Source of the DNA: Trichobilharzia szidati
Lineage: Eukaryota > Platyhelminthes > Trematoda > Strigeidida > Schistosomatidae
Assembly (NCBI GenBank): GCA_944472155.2
Contig: OX235279.1
Coordinates: 57,695,564-57,759,563 of the forward strand
Direction: 5' to 3'
DNA: 64,000 bases
How positions within the stretch are numbered: position 1 is the stretch's first letter; every line of letters starts with the position of its first letter. The position numbers and the translations under genes were made by a program. This document shows positions 34,501 to 44,547 of the stretch, one piece after another. The notes under the pieces are model-generated. The model saw only the letters and a list, made by a program, of their open reading frames with translations. It did not search any database and had not been told where the DNA came from.

Positions 34501-37500
34501 GCTCTGTAATCAAAGAATGTATTTTTTTCCTTAGCTTGTCATTTCATTAGGCTTATCTAAACTTAGCCCAGTACAGATATGAAAAAATGTACCATAGAAG
34601 ATAATAATAATAATAATAATAAGAAGAAGAAGAAAAGATTATGACGATAAACTAGCATACATAACGGTAAACAGTTGGCAAATAACCAAAATAACTGTAG
34701 TTTGAGAAGTTGAACATTCTCTAACTGCTTTACGAGAGCATTTATCAACATTGTGTTTTGAAAACAAAACAAGAAAAAATGAAATTCTATGCTGAACTAT
34801 AGACAGATAGAGAGATTGGCCTAGAGCCTGTAGTAGTGTCTCGTTTCAAGTTACCAAACCAAAAGAGAATAAAAACAAATGTGTTGAGATGTTACAATAA
34901 AGCAAAAATAGATGTTTTGCAATGAGAGGAAATAGGTCTTCTTGATGGAAAGTAAACACAGCTGTGCCGCCGTGACTAACATGAGGTAGTATCATCAAGA
35001 TCCTCAAATTTTTGACAGACTTGGAATTAACACGGACTCATTTTAATGTTCACAAAACAGAAGTCTGATATGCCGAATATAGCAATTATTTATTGAAACC
35101 AGAAAAAATAAGTTAGTGATAAATTTAAATGTTAAATAACTGGTTATCATATTTAAATGCTCAGAATAATTCATTTCATTTACTCCTCTGAAATTTTTAA
35201 TGTTATTTTATTTTCCCTTGCCATATGACCAATGCACTATCTTGGTGACAGAAAGCTATCCGCGAAATGTATGATAATTACAACCAATTTTTTAAGACGG
35301 ATAGTTTCAACGTCATAATGATCTTGTGCATACAAGTGACTACATGAATATTTACCTACCGGATACTAAGCTTTATCTATTCCATAAGAGATAAACATAC
35401 CGCTTAGTATATAAGACAGGACTGAATTTTACGGATAATTCACTATCCTACATTGTCCCAGCTGGATTGGAACAATGGTGATAGATATTGAATTAGTATA
35501 TGTTAGTATAGGCTTTTGATGTTATCAGATACAATTCAGAATCAATCTCAATCATACTGTGCTACCCTTGCCCCTTCTATAATCGGAAATATTACAAACT
35601 GCTGCGCTAAATGAGAACTCTTGCTTCATCACCCTGTAACTTTCTCGATTATATTTCTTTTCTTGATATGCACTGTATTACTTCGTCTGAGGTAATTTTT
35701 TGGTGCCCCTGTTACAACTATTTTGTGTTTGAATAATTAGTAGAATAATCACATGGTAGGTGTAACTCATTGCCTGCTTGACGAATGTACACGAAACATT
35801 CATTGATTCGAAGAGAAACTGAAGAATAAAATACAACAGTAAACTTAGGATATTAGAAATTATAGAAGTACGCTTGTGGTACATGATAACCGCAAAAGGT
35901 ATGGAAGAACATGTTAATGAGCATCGTACCAGTGCAAACAAATTCTCAAAACGTTAAATGTATACAATTTAGACAAACAAAAGCTAACCTTTACAAAATC
36001 TGCTCCACATTTTTCATTCAAGAGTTCATATTTCTTTATTTCCTTATTGTATAAATGTAAAATTAATCTACGTGGACTTTTAACAGAAGAAAAATATGTC
36101 TTGAAATTTTCCAGTACTTTATACCCAACACCATGTGCACAATCAACATTTAAATGTATCGATTCATTACAACTTTGAAGATTCTCTAAAGCTGCAGTGA
36201 AACGTTCAGCAAACTGATCAACATAAATAGTTTGCAAATCAGGCAATTGGTTTGAGCCAATAATATTATTTGTATTCTAAGGTGAAGAAATAAGGAATAC
36301 AGAAATGATGCAATCAAATAAATCTCATCGAACATATGACAACTGAATTCTTTTTACTTTAATTTTGCACCTAACATTGCTTCATTATGTTGAATCAAAA
36401 CACCTGATCTCTGTGAATATACATCGTCTCCTAGTACGGACGCTCGATGTCTTAGGATTAACATGAAGTTATCTTAGTTGGTCTAACAGACTAGCAGAGA
36501 AATCCAGGATGCACACTTCATCTTATGTTGGACTTATTAATCGGATGTAGCTGCATGCCCAGAGAATGATGGTGTACCCGATGAAACTGGAACTCTGCAC
36601 CCACAGTTACAAACGCCAAAGTATTATCCACTGGGTCACGACGGAACACCATCACTTACTGGGAATGCACGTACATTCAAATGATGAAACCTAAATGGGG
36701 AAAATGCTCATTCTAGATTCGACTGCCAGTCACCAGCAAACACAATAGGCCAAATGACTAGTCGCTGAGATACACATTAATAAAGTGGCTTAATATTCCA
36801 TAACGTTTTCAAAATAATGTATACATATACATATATATAGCGCGCTAAACGTCTAGGCAATATACCAAATTTTAACTCCAGAGATTTCCAATGACCTAAA
36901 TTTCTCAGCAACCCTTAGTCAATGGGATTCTATTTCTGTTAATTAGTCAATCAATTGAAAAAATTAAGAAAGCAATTGTACTAGATATTATGAAATATCA
37001 GTCTGAAATAAACTAATAGTTTGAGAAGCTGTAAAATATGCCAACGTATAAGAATTTCGGTTACACGCTTAAAACAAGGTTTTTAGACAATTTATTTTTG
37101 GTCCATGTTGGTTAAATATCACAGAACTCTCCTTCCCACTAACGAGGTGAGAGTGTACTAGGAATTGACTAGTACAGATAGCAAGCAATACATTTGCTTA
37201 TTCACTGATGCCCCCAACTATATCACTTAAACACATGGCTTTTAGCCAGTAGGTCTTTAGTTTGAATCCCACTGCACCTACTCCGTGTGATGGATTTTTA
37301 GGACACTGTAAATAAACCATCAGGATAATTTAGTTTGAATATTTGGGGTTTCTGCAAAACACACAGGTCAAAATAGCGGACAATTATATAACTCTTCTGC
37401 ATAGCCCCATTTTAGCTAAAGGCGGCACGAATGAGGATGTTGGAGTAAGTCAAGGTTGGAAAAGCAAGACAGACAAGCGTTTATTACTGCGAAATCAATG

Positions 37501-37973
37501 TGGAGATCTACAGCACTCAGCACCGCGAACAAGATCCGAATTATGTTCAACACTAGTGTCAATCCATTTCAGAACTTGCCGCGCGCGTCACAATAAGTCT
37601 GCTGCGGACATTCGTCAGCAGATGCCTTTATTTTTTTGGTACTGAAGTCCAGATGGCCAGCTGAGATGGATAAGCAACAGGGGACCCCGACAGACAACGA
37701 ACTAACCAACAACCTACTTCCAATTAGACAAGCAGAAGGAAATACAGATAGATTGGACATATGCTGAGGAGACTGTTGAGCAACATTACACGTCTGATCT
37801 TCGAGTGGAAGCTGAATGGGAAGAGAGACGTTGGAAGTCCAATGGTGACATGGTGGCCATTATGTGAGGAGGATATGAAGGCTTGAGATCAGTTACAGAA
37901 TTAATCAGCTGAAAGTGATGGCATAGAGCCCAGTGGGATGGAGATGCGCTGCTTCCGCTTAGAATACAAGCAA

Positions 37974-38018
<45 letters not shown>

Positions 38019-41000
38019 GTAACATGTATAACTCATTACATGAAAGGCTCTCGAAGGATTCTTCCGTTTCGCAACTCTGATTTTAGTACACACACTGGTT
38101 ATTACACTACAAGGAAGCTGGAGAACAGTAACTTCATCGAAAACGTATTGAATACAGAACTAGAAACTTATGTTCATAAGGATGGTGAATTTACAAAGAA
38201 TAATAGATAATTAAACTGTTTCGGCGAAACAGTAAAATTCATAGCGAACCCATTGGAAAGTAATAACTACTGAAAAATAAAATAATACTGACAGCGCCTA
38301 GAAATGCAAGTTTTACATCATAATTATATTTTGAATAGATACAGGAACTATTCTGTTGGTTAACTAAGTAATTCCTATGTATAGTATATGATTACAACCG
38401 ACGGGTTGCAATCAGAATATCTCAATACGCATTTTTCACAAAACATAGAAGAAAAATGTCTTAAATCTGAAAGGAGGACGTGAATGTCTTGCTCATTAGT
38501 AAGAATACACAAGAGACAGCTAGAAAAAGGTTCCAAACCAATGGTTTGTACCCATATCCCATATCAACTCAGGGACTCACACCACTAGCGCCGAGTCACT
38601 CGAGTTATGCTGAAATTGTAGCTTAAAAGCATATTTTACGAGTTGACCACGGACTGATATCAGTTAGAAAACAATTGAAAACCAGGGAGTACTGGACAGC
38701 TGCTGTTTCATCCTAGTTTGGGAATCATCGGAAGTACGCACCCACTGGGATTCGAACCCAGGACCTTCCGGTTACAAGGCAAGCTCGTATACCATTCAGC
38801 CACTGGGACCCGATTCAATGGCTCATGAATTCTAACTTCTACCAATTCGTGATTTTAGCGCGACCCCAACTATTGTCGTTGGTGCGACATCCATCCACAC
38901 ACGTGACTTCTAATTGGACCTCACTGGTCACGACTTCTCACTAGAACTCCAGGAAGTCGTGACCAGTGAGGTCCAATTAGAAGTCACGTGTGTGGATGGA
39001 TGTCGCACCAACGACAATAGTTGGGGTCGCGCTAAAATCACGAATTGGTAGAAGTTAGAATTCATGAGCCATTGAATCGGGTCCCAGTGGCTGAATGGTA
39101 TACGAGCTTGCCTTGTAACCGGAAGGTCCTGGGTTCGAATCCCAGTGGGTGCGTACTTCCGATGATTCCCAAACTAGGATGAAACAGCAGCTGTCCAGTA
39201 CTCCCTGGTTTTCAATTGTTTTCTAACTGATATCAGTCCGTGATCAACTCGTAAAATATAACTAATCCTTACAAACCAAACTATAGAAAATAAAAGCATA
39301 TTGTCTTATTTTTATAACACATGTTTTTGTAGTTTCAGTAAAAAATTTTATCTTTAGTAACTTACAATATATTGGACAAAATAATGAAGCTGAGGTGTAG
39401 TTACTAGACCGATTTCATGGCAAACACCATGCATCATATCGATGCCTTGTTTAGCTTCGACTGCTAACGCCGGCGAACTCTCACGAGTATCATATCCCAA
39501 AACAATATGAGGCAATTGATTGTCTGTTAATAGGTAACAAATAAACTGCATGTTATACTGAGGAAATGATTAAAATAAATGTTTTTGGAAAATAAATAAA
39601 CATGCGGTTATTTTCAGCGATAAAAAAAATAATAGTCTACAAACAAAGTCTGTCTGTCTGTCTGTTTTCGACATAGAACTTTGCACATATGTGTGGCAGT
39701 TCAAGTCGCCACACTCCATGTAGCACACAAACAAGAGAAGAAAGCAGGAGAAATGCATAATATAGACAGTAAACAGAGGTGTGACTACAAACAAAGTGGA
39801 ACTAACAACCTTGTTCAGTAAAGCGTAAATGGAGAGTGCAATGTGAAGATAAATCTACACGTCTTTGTTTGCATTAGGAACCACACTTATCTGCTGAATT
39901 TGTATTTCGGGTTTTCACCTTTCACTAAACGGTTCATAATCAACACGCAGTTGCGCTTTAGGTATATTCTGGGTAGTCAGAGGAAAACCAAAATAAATTT
40001 ATCCGTTAAGTAGCTTCACCGCTCTCTTATGTCCAACAATAGACAAATCTGTTCTATTTAAGCTTACCTGCAGAAGCAGTCGCTCAAGGAACTCCTTTAG
40101 AAGCAATCAGACTGACATTAAAATCAACGTAAAACTTTGTGAAATAATGTATCAATTGAATTTACAATACAAATAGGGTAAGAACAGAGTTCACCATGCT
40201 ATGATGGAAAGACATGAACGCCAAAGAAAAGATCAGTAATTAATGAAAGGTTTAGATGCCTTACTCCATTTCTAACGTCAGTTACTAACTTTTTGTCTCA
40301 CCTCACACGAGCAGTCAGGTAAAGTCGAAATTCTTCTGAAGCGCAACCAAGAAAATAACATACCTTTCGGCTTATGGGTGTGAATGTGAACTTCATACAT
40401 CATACCTGCAGTGATATGTTCTGAAATTAATCTTAATGAATAAGAATATATTATACCACTGTAATTCATTAGTTGATTTTGTTATCGATATAGATATATC
40501 CTACCGTTTTTACAGTATGCAATTTCTATTATCCCTCTCCTTTCCTCCTTCCGAATAGCAGTCCGGTTAACCCATCGTATAAATTAAATCCAGCTATATT
40601 TCATGGAATCACTATATTCCGTGTTTTTACAGTAAAATGAAATTCATTAGGAATGCAATGAGACCACATAAGTCACCGTTACAGAGTAAAAACATAGAAT
40701 GTGCCAATCATGAGGCAGGGTAGGGACGCTAGTTACACATGGTCATAATGACGGCGAACCACATTCTAATTCTATGAGTATATTCAGTGATCAAATCGTA
40801 AATTAACAGAATATGAGGAGGTTGGAAATAGCTAATCGTATAAAGCGAAGGTTGCCGATTGTTTTTCACCGTTTCATTATAGGAAACATTCCAAAGTCTA
40901 AGAGATATTCTTCAAGAAACATCTTGGAAGACAGCATATAATGTGTAAAAAAAGATCCATCCTTGACTTATTTATTATTTATTTAAACGCATTAGAACTT

Positions 41001-44000
41001 GGTACAATATGGCACTAAGAAGGATGCGCCACACAATAATAATAAAACAACATAGATGAAAAAAAAGGAAGGAAGGCAGGAAAAGAAAAAATATATATAT
41101 AAGTAGAGAACGAATAAAGAACTTCATCTGGAAGGAAAACACTCATTCTTAACAGGTTCAAACAGTGTTCGTTAACTATCATCGGGAATGGAAGAAAGAA
41201 GGAAATCGCAACACATTCGCCATTGATTACGATTCTTGGCCATATCCGATAACGTTTCTAGCCATCGATTTGAGCTATCTCTCAGACCCCAACCAGGGAG
41301 TCGTGACACACCAACCGATGCTAATCTAGCACAGAAATCCTTCATCCCACAACGCCACGTCATGGGCTGACCACCTCTCCGCCTTTTCCATCCCGTCCCA
41401 GGGCTGGCCAGCGAACAGAGACCTGTACGGAAGCCTCTGAGGTGACATTCGCAGCACATGTCCAAGCCACCGGAGCCGGTGTTTCCAGATGACGACATTC
41501 AATGAATGGTGATCTCCACTGTGTTCAAACACACGCCACCGAACCTCAGAATTACTCACGCGATGATGCCATCGAACGCAAGCAATCCTGCGGAGACAGC
41601 GGTGATCGAACACGCAGAGTCGCCTCACATCCTCAGCTCGGAGAGGCCAGGTTTCACAGGCGTGGAGCAGCGCAGCCCGCACCGAAGCATTGTATACCCG
41701 ACTTTTGACAGCCAGGCTAACGTCGCGACGGCGCCAGAGGCGGCTCAAGTTGATGTATGCCACCCTAGCTTTCATTATACGGTTGGAAATCTCATCCGTC
41801 AACCCTCCGCCAGCACTCACACAACTACCTAGGTACACAAACTTATCGACAACTTCAAGCGGTTCACCCGCAAGAGTGAGTGCAGGTACAGGCTCCTGCC
41901 AATCTTGTAACAGTACTTTGCACTTAGATGGTGCAAAGCACATACCATACTTACAGACACTGATCACCAACTGATTAAGTGCGATTTGGGCAGCCTGCAT
42001 GCCATCGCACAGTAAGATGATATCGTCTGCATACTCGAGGTCGAAAAGTCTATCTCCAGGTAGCAGATCTACACCACCTTCACGCACATCCTTCAGAGCT
42101 GACTCCAGAATGTCGTCGATGGCAAAGTTAAAGAGAAATGGCGAGATTGGGCAACCCTGTCTAACCCCACTGTTGGTTGGCAACAGTGGTGATAGTTGGT
42201 TGTATGCCCTCACTCTACCTGAGGTGTTTCTGTATAGGGCTTTCAAGATGTTAACAAATTTCTCAGGTACACCTCTCTCTAACAGACAGTTCCAGAGCAC
42301 AGTTCTGTCCAACGAATCGAAGGCAGCCCTAATATCAAGAAACACAACGATCGTTGGCCTGCAATACGTGTAGCGGTGTTCCAACAACTGACGAAGGGTG
42401 AACACATGATCAATGCATCCACGACCTGGTGCTGGCTAGAAAAAGGTTGTGATCCGCGCAAAGCTGCAGAAGACGGTCCCCATTATCTGACCTGCGACCA
42501 TGTAGTCCCCACTGACCACCTAGACGACTCTCCTCTGAGCTTAGGCGCCCGACCTGTGCATTCAAGTCCCCAGCTAGCACTACGATATCCCTCCGACCCG
42601 CCTGTTTCAACAGATCGCTCAGTTGGTAGTAAAACTCATCCTTCATTGCATCCGGGCTGCAATCCGTCGGTGCATAGGCAAAGACAACAAATAGACACCG
42701 CCTATCTGGCCTACTACTCCTTACTTTCGTATATTCTTCCAGCCTCACAGCACATAAACGACTGTTAATGGGAATCCAGTTGAGCAGTGCAGCTTCGGCT
42801 CTAGCGCTCAGTGCGACACCGACACCAGCTACGCCGGATGCCGATGCCACAGGGTCCTCGGATAAGCGCAGGTGGTACATACTACTAGAACTTCCAGATG
42901 GAGAGGATAGTCGAAGTACTTCACTGGGATCTTGAATGCGGGTCTCCGAAATGCAGCAGACATCGATAGCGAGGCTTTCCAAAGTTCTTGCCAACCCTGC
43001 CTGTTGTCCGATTTGCATCAGCGTCCGAACATTGTAGGTAGCCAGCTTGAACGCAGCACGCGGTTTCAGGATATCTGTGTTAGAAGTCGCATTGGGAACA
43101 ACCATTTTGAGGACTACTCACTAACATCTCGAAACGACACGGATAGGATGGGAATCTCGACAAAGGCGACAGGCTGTCGAAGGTTAAGAAGCCAAGGTTA
43201 GCAAAGGTAAAATACAGGAAACTATGTGTAAAAATAAAAGTAAGATAGGAAGGAAATAAGTTGCTTGAGGGATCAATATTGCTTGGAATCATTTTTCACT
43301 AGCGCGCGTTGAGTTTCAATGAGAGTTCGTTGCTTCAATTCATTCATTGTGTGCGGGCTGAGATACTGCCCGGGCGCCCAGACCGAAGCAGGTGGTTTTA
43401 TTAAGGGACCACCCCCCGAGCCTTTGACTTGGAGTCTAATCCGCAAGGCAGCGGAGCAGCGTCAGGAGCTGCATTCCCATGGTTGCCGGTGACCCATATG
43501 GGTTCATACGCCGTTCGATCCAATTGGAAACTGGAGCCCATGTACCCCATGGTAACTGCTTTTAGTCTAACCGCTATCCAAACAACCTTCCTGGCATGGT
43601 AGGACCTGCAGGGACATGAGTCCCAGCCAGTTTAGCTTGTTGGGTCACTGCGGCATTCAAGCCCGACCACCACGGCAAGGTAGCAGTTATCGGTCGGGCA
43701 TCCTTGACTTAAATATTTGCAAAGCTAACAGAAAGTAACTATGCGTCGATTATTGAAAACAAAAGTACGATGAACCCTTTTCAGATGAGTGATCGGCAGA
43801 TAGAGCCTCACAAAATGCACATCCCATAGCAGTTCCATGTTTTTGTCGACCACCTTGATTAGTAAAAACTGTCTGAATACCATTTCTGGGTAACTGGATG
43901 AAGTAGATTTTGAGAGACGCACAAATTTAGGACAACGTAGAGCAACATTTTAACATGATGAAAGTAGTTCCCATAGGCGTCAGATTAAAAGCTAACCTTT

Positions 44001-44547
44001 TTCTTACTGTCAAAGAATACTTCCACTCAACACGATTTTAAAGAAAAATGACTTGTAGAAATATTTAGTTGACAGGTTTTGTAAAATTTTCTTAGCAATT
44101 TTTAGAAAGATTTACAAATTATTAATAAATAAAAGATATATATAAGATGGGATATACCTTCTGTACATAAAGAGTGCTCCGATAACCATTCGGAGACAGA
44201 ATTTTCAGGGCAACGCATGAAATCAACAACAATTGGCTCCCACTCAGTATCCAACATACCACCGTCCGGATCAATTAATTTTATTCCATTATCACACGGT
44301 GGGTTGTGAGAAGCAGTTATCATTATACCCATCGCTCTACAATGCTAAATGGGTTAGTCAACAAAGACATTAGTACCAAGTTCAAAGATCTGAGACAAGC
44401 CAGTATTCCTAGTCGTATTGCTACACCACTTAGCTTATGAGCCGGCAGGCGAAAACCAGCTGTACCATAAGACAGCGATGATAAATCAGTGATTTTGAAA
44501 CCACGAAGGTGGGTTTCAACTTCTTTAAAGCGTTCGCTCAATGTCAT
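22273..44547 (-). CDS. PGM3: Phosphoacetylglucosamine mutase, complete gene in 7 exons
   Basis: The enzyme (AGM1/PGM3, EC 5.4.2.3) converts GlcNAc-6-phosphate to GlcNAc-1-phosphate, the step before UDP-GlcNAc in the cytosolic hexosamine pathway. Seven exons (44547-44377, 44344-44158, 39523-39366, 36276-35989, 33767-33324, 26122-25826, 22509-22273) join in phase to 593 codons plus TAA. The motifs are in family order: YGTAGFR (27-33), the phospho-serine loop TASHNPP with catalytic Ser69, NVDCAHGVG and CGADFVK in exon 4, the Mg-binding loop DGDAD (Asp294, 296, 298), the sugar-binding FEANGHG across the exon 5/6 junction, and the phosphate-binding RPSGTE (540-545). Human PGM3 has 542 residues; the extra length is mainly at the N-terminus and in a loop of exon 5. 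All introns have GT-AG ends. The long introns are filled with retrotransposons. Confidence 0.96.
23092..23111. repeat. (TA)n microsatellite
   Basis: About ten TA units, visible directly. Confidence 0.9.
23757..24230 (+). mobile_element. Family A LINE, 5'-truncated copy with target-site duplication
   Basis: Flanked by GCTAACATACCT at 23745-23756 and 24231-24242. The 474 bp encode [20 protein letters not shown] to the pol C-terminus (stop about 24056) and carry the 3' UTR. The tail is (CAG)n. Over its length it matches the full-length element at 11135-11600 without visible differences, so it is young. It lies opposite to AGM1 transcription. Confidence 0.95.
25826..26122 (-). CDS. PGM3: AGM1 exon 6
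   Basis: Acceptor TTATTAG|GCA, 99 codons, with [33 protein letters not shown] and [19 protein letters not shown]. Donor CAA|GTTAGT, phase 0. Confidence 0.95.
27880..28640 (+). mobile_element. Strongly decayed non-LTR retrotransposon (endonuclease and early RT)
   Basis: Broken frames show [11 protein letters not shown] near 28010-28045, [19 protein letters not shown] near 28113-28168 (end of an APE endonuclease) and [15 protein letters not shown] near 28577-28620, the RT motif usually read as EEQAGFRPGRGCID. Order and spacing fit a family A-type element. Many stops; old. Confidence 0.65.
29225..32520 (+). mobile_element. Family B RTE-like LINE, long but degraded copy
   Basis: The APE endonuclease starts near 29389 ([18 protein letters not shown]; the Trp before it is a stop, TGA), then [30 protein letters not shown] near 30010 and [15 protein letters not shown] pieces follow: [16 protein letters not shown] near 31100, and a palm region with several stops between 31260 and 31560. 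After RT come [12 protein letters not shown] (about 31775) and a degraded C-terminus ending near 32500 with an (AAT)n-like tail. Frameshifts at several points. The part from 31241 on is repeated at 51621-52900. Confidence 0.85.
31241..34690. repeat. Duplicated segment, copy 1 (contains AGM1 exon 5)
   Basis: From ATGGAATGGCAGTC at 31241 this matches 51621-55060. Visible differences up to about 34600 are few: single-base length changes in two T runs (about 32705-32722 and 34521-34527), C/T at about 33149 and A/C at about 32946. Beyond the (AAT)n at 34600-34621 similarity falls to roughly 85-90% and ends near 34690. Confidence 0.95.
33324..33767 (-). CDS. PGM3: AGM1 exon 5 (metal-binding loop)
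   Basis: Acceptor TTTTTTAG|ATT, 148 codons, with [44 protein letters not shown] and [21 protein letters not shown] loop around [19 protein letters not shown] is longer than in mammals. Donor GAA|GTAAGT, phase 0. The whole exon with flanks is duplicated at 53703-54146. Confidence 0.96.
33768..35988 (-). other. AGM1 intron 4
   Basis: 2221 nt, no mobile element recognised. Contains an (AAT)n/(AAG)n run at 34600-34635 and the right end of the duplicated segment. Confidence 0.85.
35989..36276 (-). CDS. PGM3: AGM1 exon 4
   Basis: Acceptor CACCTTAG|AAT, 96 codons, with [17 protein letters not shown] and [11 protein letters not shown]. Donor AAG|GTTAGC, phase 0. Confidence 0.95.
37420..38017 (+). 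mobile_element. Family B LINE 3' end with (AAT)n tail
   Basis: The degraded C-terminal region parallels 8600-9130: [20 protein letters not shown] near 37567, a [20 protein letters not shown] stretch near 37655, and the end near 37930. It closes with about 13 AAT units at 37977-38015. Confidence 0.75.
37977..38016. repeat. (AAT)n microsatellite, LINE tail
   Basis: Uninterrupted AAT units that form the 3' tail of the preceding LINE fragment. Confidence 0.95.
38650..38810 (-). mobile_element. Sm-alpha-like SINE in left palindrome arm
   Basis: The mirror image of 39080-39240, identical apart from at most one base, with the same tRNA-like head and [24 protein letters not shown] on the minus strand. 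Confidence 0.8.
39080..39240 (+). mobile_element. Sm-alpha-like SINE in right palindrome arm
   Basis: tRNA-like head: GGCTGAATGGTATACGAG, an anticodon-like loop CTTGTAA (TGT, Thr-like) and B box GGGTTCGAATCC near 39129-39140. A [15 protein letters not shown] follows: CGATGAT, TCCCAAACTAGGAT, GAAACAGCAGCTGTCC. The core lacks the canonical CTGANGA, so activity is unlikely. The tail is CTGGTTTTCAATTG. Confidence 0.8.
39366..39523 (-). CDS. PGM3: AGM1 exon 3
   Basis: Acceptor TTAACAG|AC completes a split Asp codon. Encodes [19 protein letters not shown] and [14 protein letters not shown], both strongly conserved in the family. Donor ATT|GTAAGT, phase 0. Joining exon 2 straight to exon 3 gives the expected spacing between motifs. 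Confidence 0.92.
39650..39784 (-). mobile_element. Family A-like LINE 3' end with target-site duplication
   Basis: Flanked by CTACAAACAAAGT at 39637-39649 and 39785-39797. The 135 bp are only the 3' UTR: TGTGTGCTACATGGAGTGTG, then AAGTTCTATGTCGAAAA with a (CAGA)n tail. Diverged subfamily. Confidence 0.88.
41172..43105 (-). pseudogene. Pol of the deleted LINE: endonuclease joined to RT
   Basis: The endonuclease frame (43105-42434) has [50 protein letters not shown] and [10 protein letters not shown]. At about 42433 it runs directly into RT sequence [16 protein letters not shown] in another frame; the intact sister has some 1.1 kb between these points. RT (42405-41326) has [30 protein letters not shown] and the catalytic EYADDIILL (about 42020). 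A frameshift near 41400 moves the C-terminus to 41498-41172 ([17 protein letters not shown]). Confidence 0.9.
43662..43698 (-). ncRNA. Candidate HDV-like ribozyme core at LINE 5' end (copy 2)
   Basis: CCCGACC (43698-43692) starts at the first base of the element and pairs with GGTCGGG (43668-43662). Inside lie ACC/GGT and a 7-nt loop TTGCCGT. Helices and the 23-nt spacing equal those at 14831-14867 although the surrounding 5' UTRs differ at many positions. Confidence 0.5.
44158..44344 (-). CDS. PGM3: AGM1 exon 2 (catalytic serine loop)
   Basis: Starts CATTGTAGAGCG and encodes [18 protein letters not shown], then IDPDGGML. The donor is GAAG|GTATAT, phase 1. Confidence 0.95.
44345..44376 (-). 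other. AGM1 intron 1, 32-nt micro-intron
   Basis: GTACTA...TTTAG. Removing 32 nt joins LRSLNL to [15 protein letters not shown] in phase, whereas reading through shifts the frame and meets a stop. Very short introns at gene 5' ends are a known schistosome trait. Confidence 0.93.
44377..44547 (-). CDS. PGM3: AGM1 exon 1
   Basis: 57 codons from ATG at 44547-44545, preceded directly by an in-frame TAA, which fixes the start. Encodes the conserved YGTAGFR and LGILACLRS helix. The donor is TTG|GTACTA. Confidence 0.93.

Larger units (their letters stand above)
38631..39259. repeat. Large palindrome, two 307-bp arms around a 15-nt spacer
   Basis: 38631-38937 is the reverse complement of 38953-39259 at constant pairing (positions sum to 77890, so no indels). 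I see one mismatch (GACCAC against GATCAC near the outer ends). Each arm contains a whole tRNA-headed SINE pointing outward. Confidence 0.95.
36277..39365 (-). other. AGM1 intron 3
   Basis: 3089 nt with a family B LINE 3' end (37420-38017) and the large palindrome (38631-39259), which ends 106 nt from exon 3. Confidence 0.85.
40971..43698 (-). mobile_element. Family A-related LINE with internal deletion
   Basis: Exactly bounded by the 13-bp duplication CATCCTTGACTTA at 40958-40970 and 43699-43711. It keeps both termini: a 5' UTR like that of 11125-14867, an endonuclease start (43105), most of RT and the pol C-terminus, and a 3' UTR ending in an AAATAAATAATAAATAA tail. About 1.1 kb between endonuclease and RT is missing, so the 2.73-kb copy cannot be autonomous. 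Confidence 0.93.
39524..44157 (-). other. AGM1 intron 2
   Basis: 4634 nt. Contains a short family A LINE fragment (39650-39784) and the internally deleted family A element (40971-43698), both in the same orientation as the gene. 39798-40957 and 43712-44157 show nothing else. Confidence 0.85.

Noticed and set aside
39086..39155. tRNA-Thr-like gene (loop CTTGTAA, B box GGGTTCGAATCC)
   Set aside because: The acceptor stem does not pair, and the sequence continues into a [15 protein letters not shown] and SINE tail with a mirror copy, so it is a SINE head and not a tRNA gene.
39130..39185. Active [12 protein letters not shown] the palindrome SINEs
   Set aside because: The core reads CGATGAT instead of CTGANGA and stem II is weak, although stem III (CAGC/GCTG) pairs.
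40278..40469. Possible extra AGM1 exon between exons 2 and 3
   Set aside because: The translation does not match the family, and exon 2 joins exon 3 in phase with correct motif spacing.
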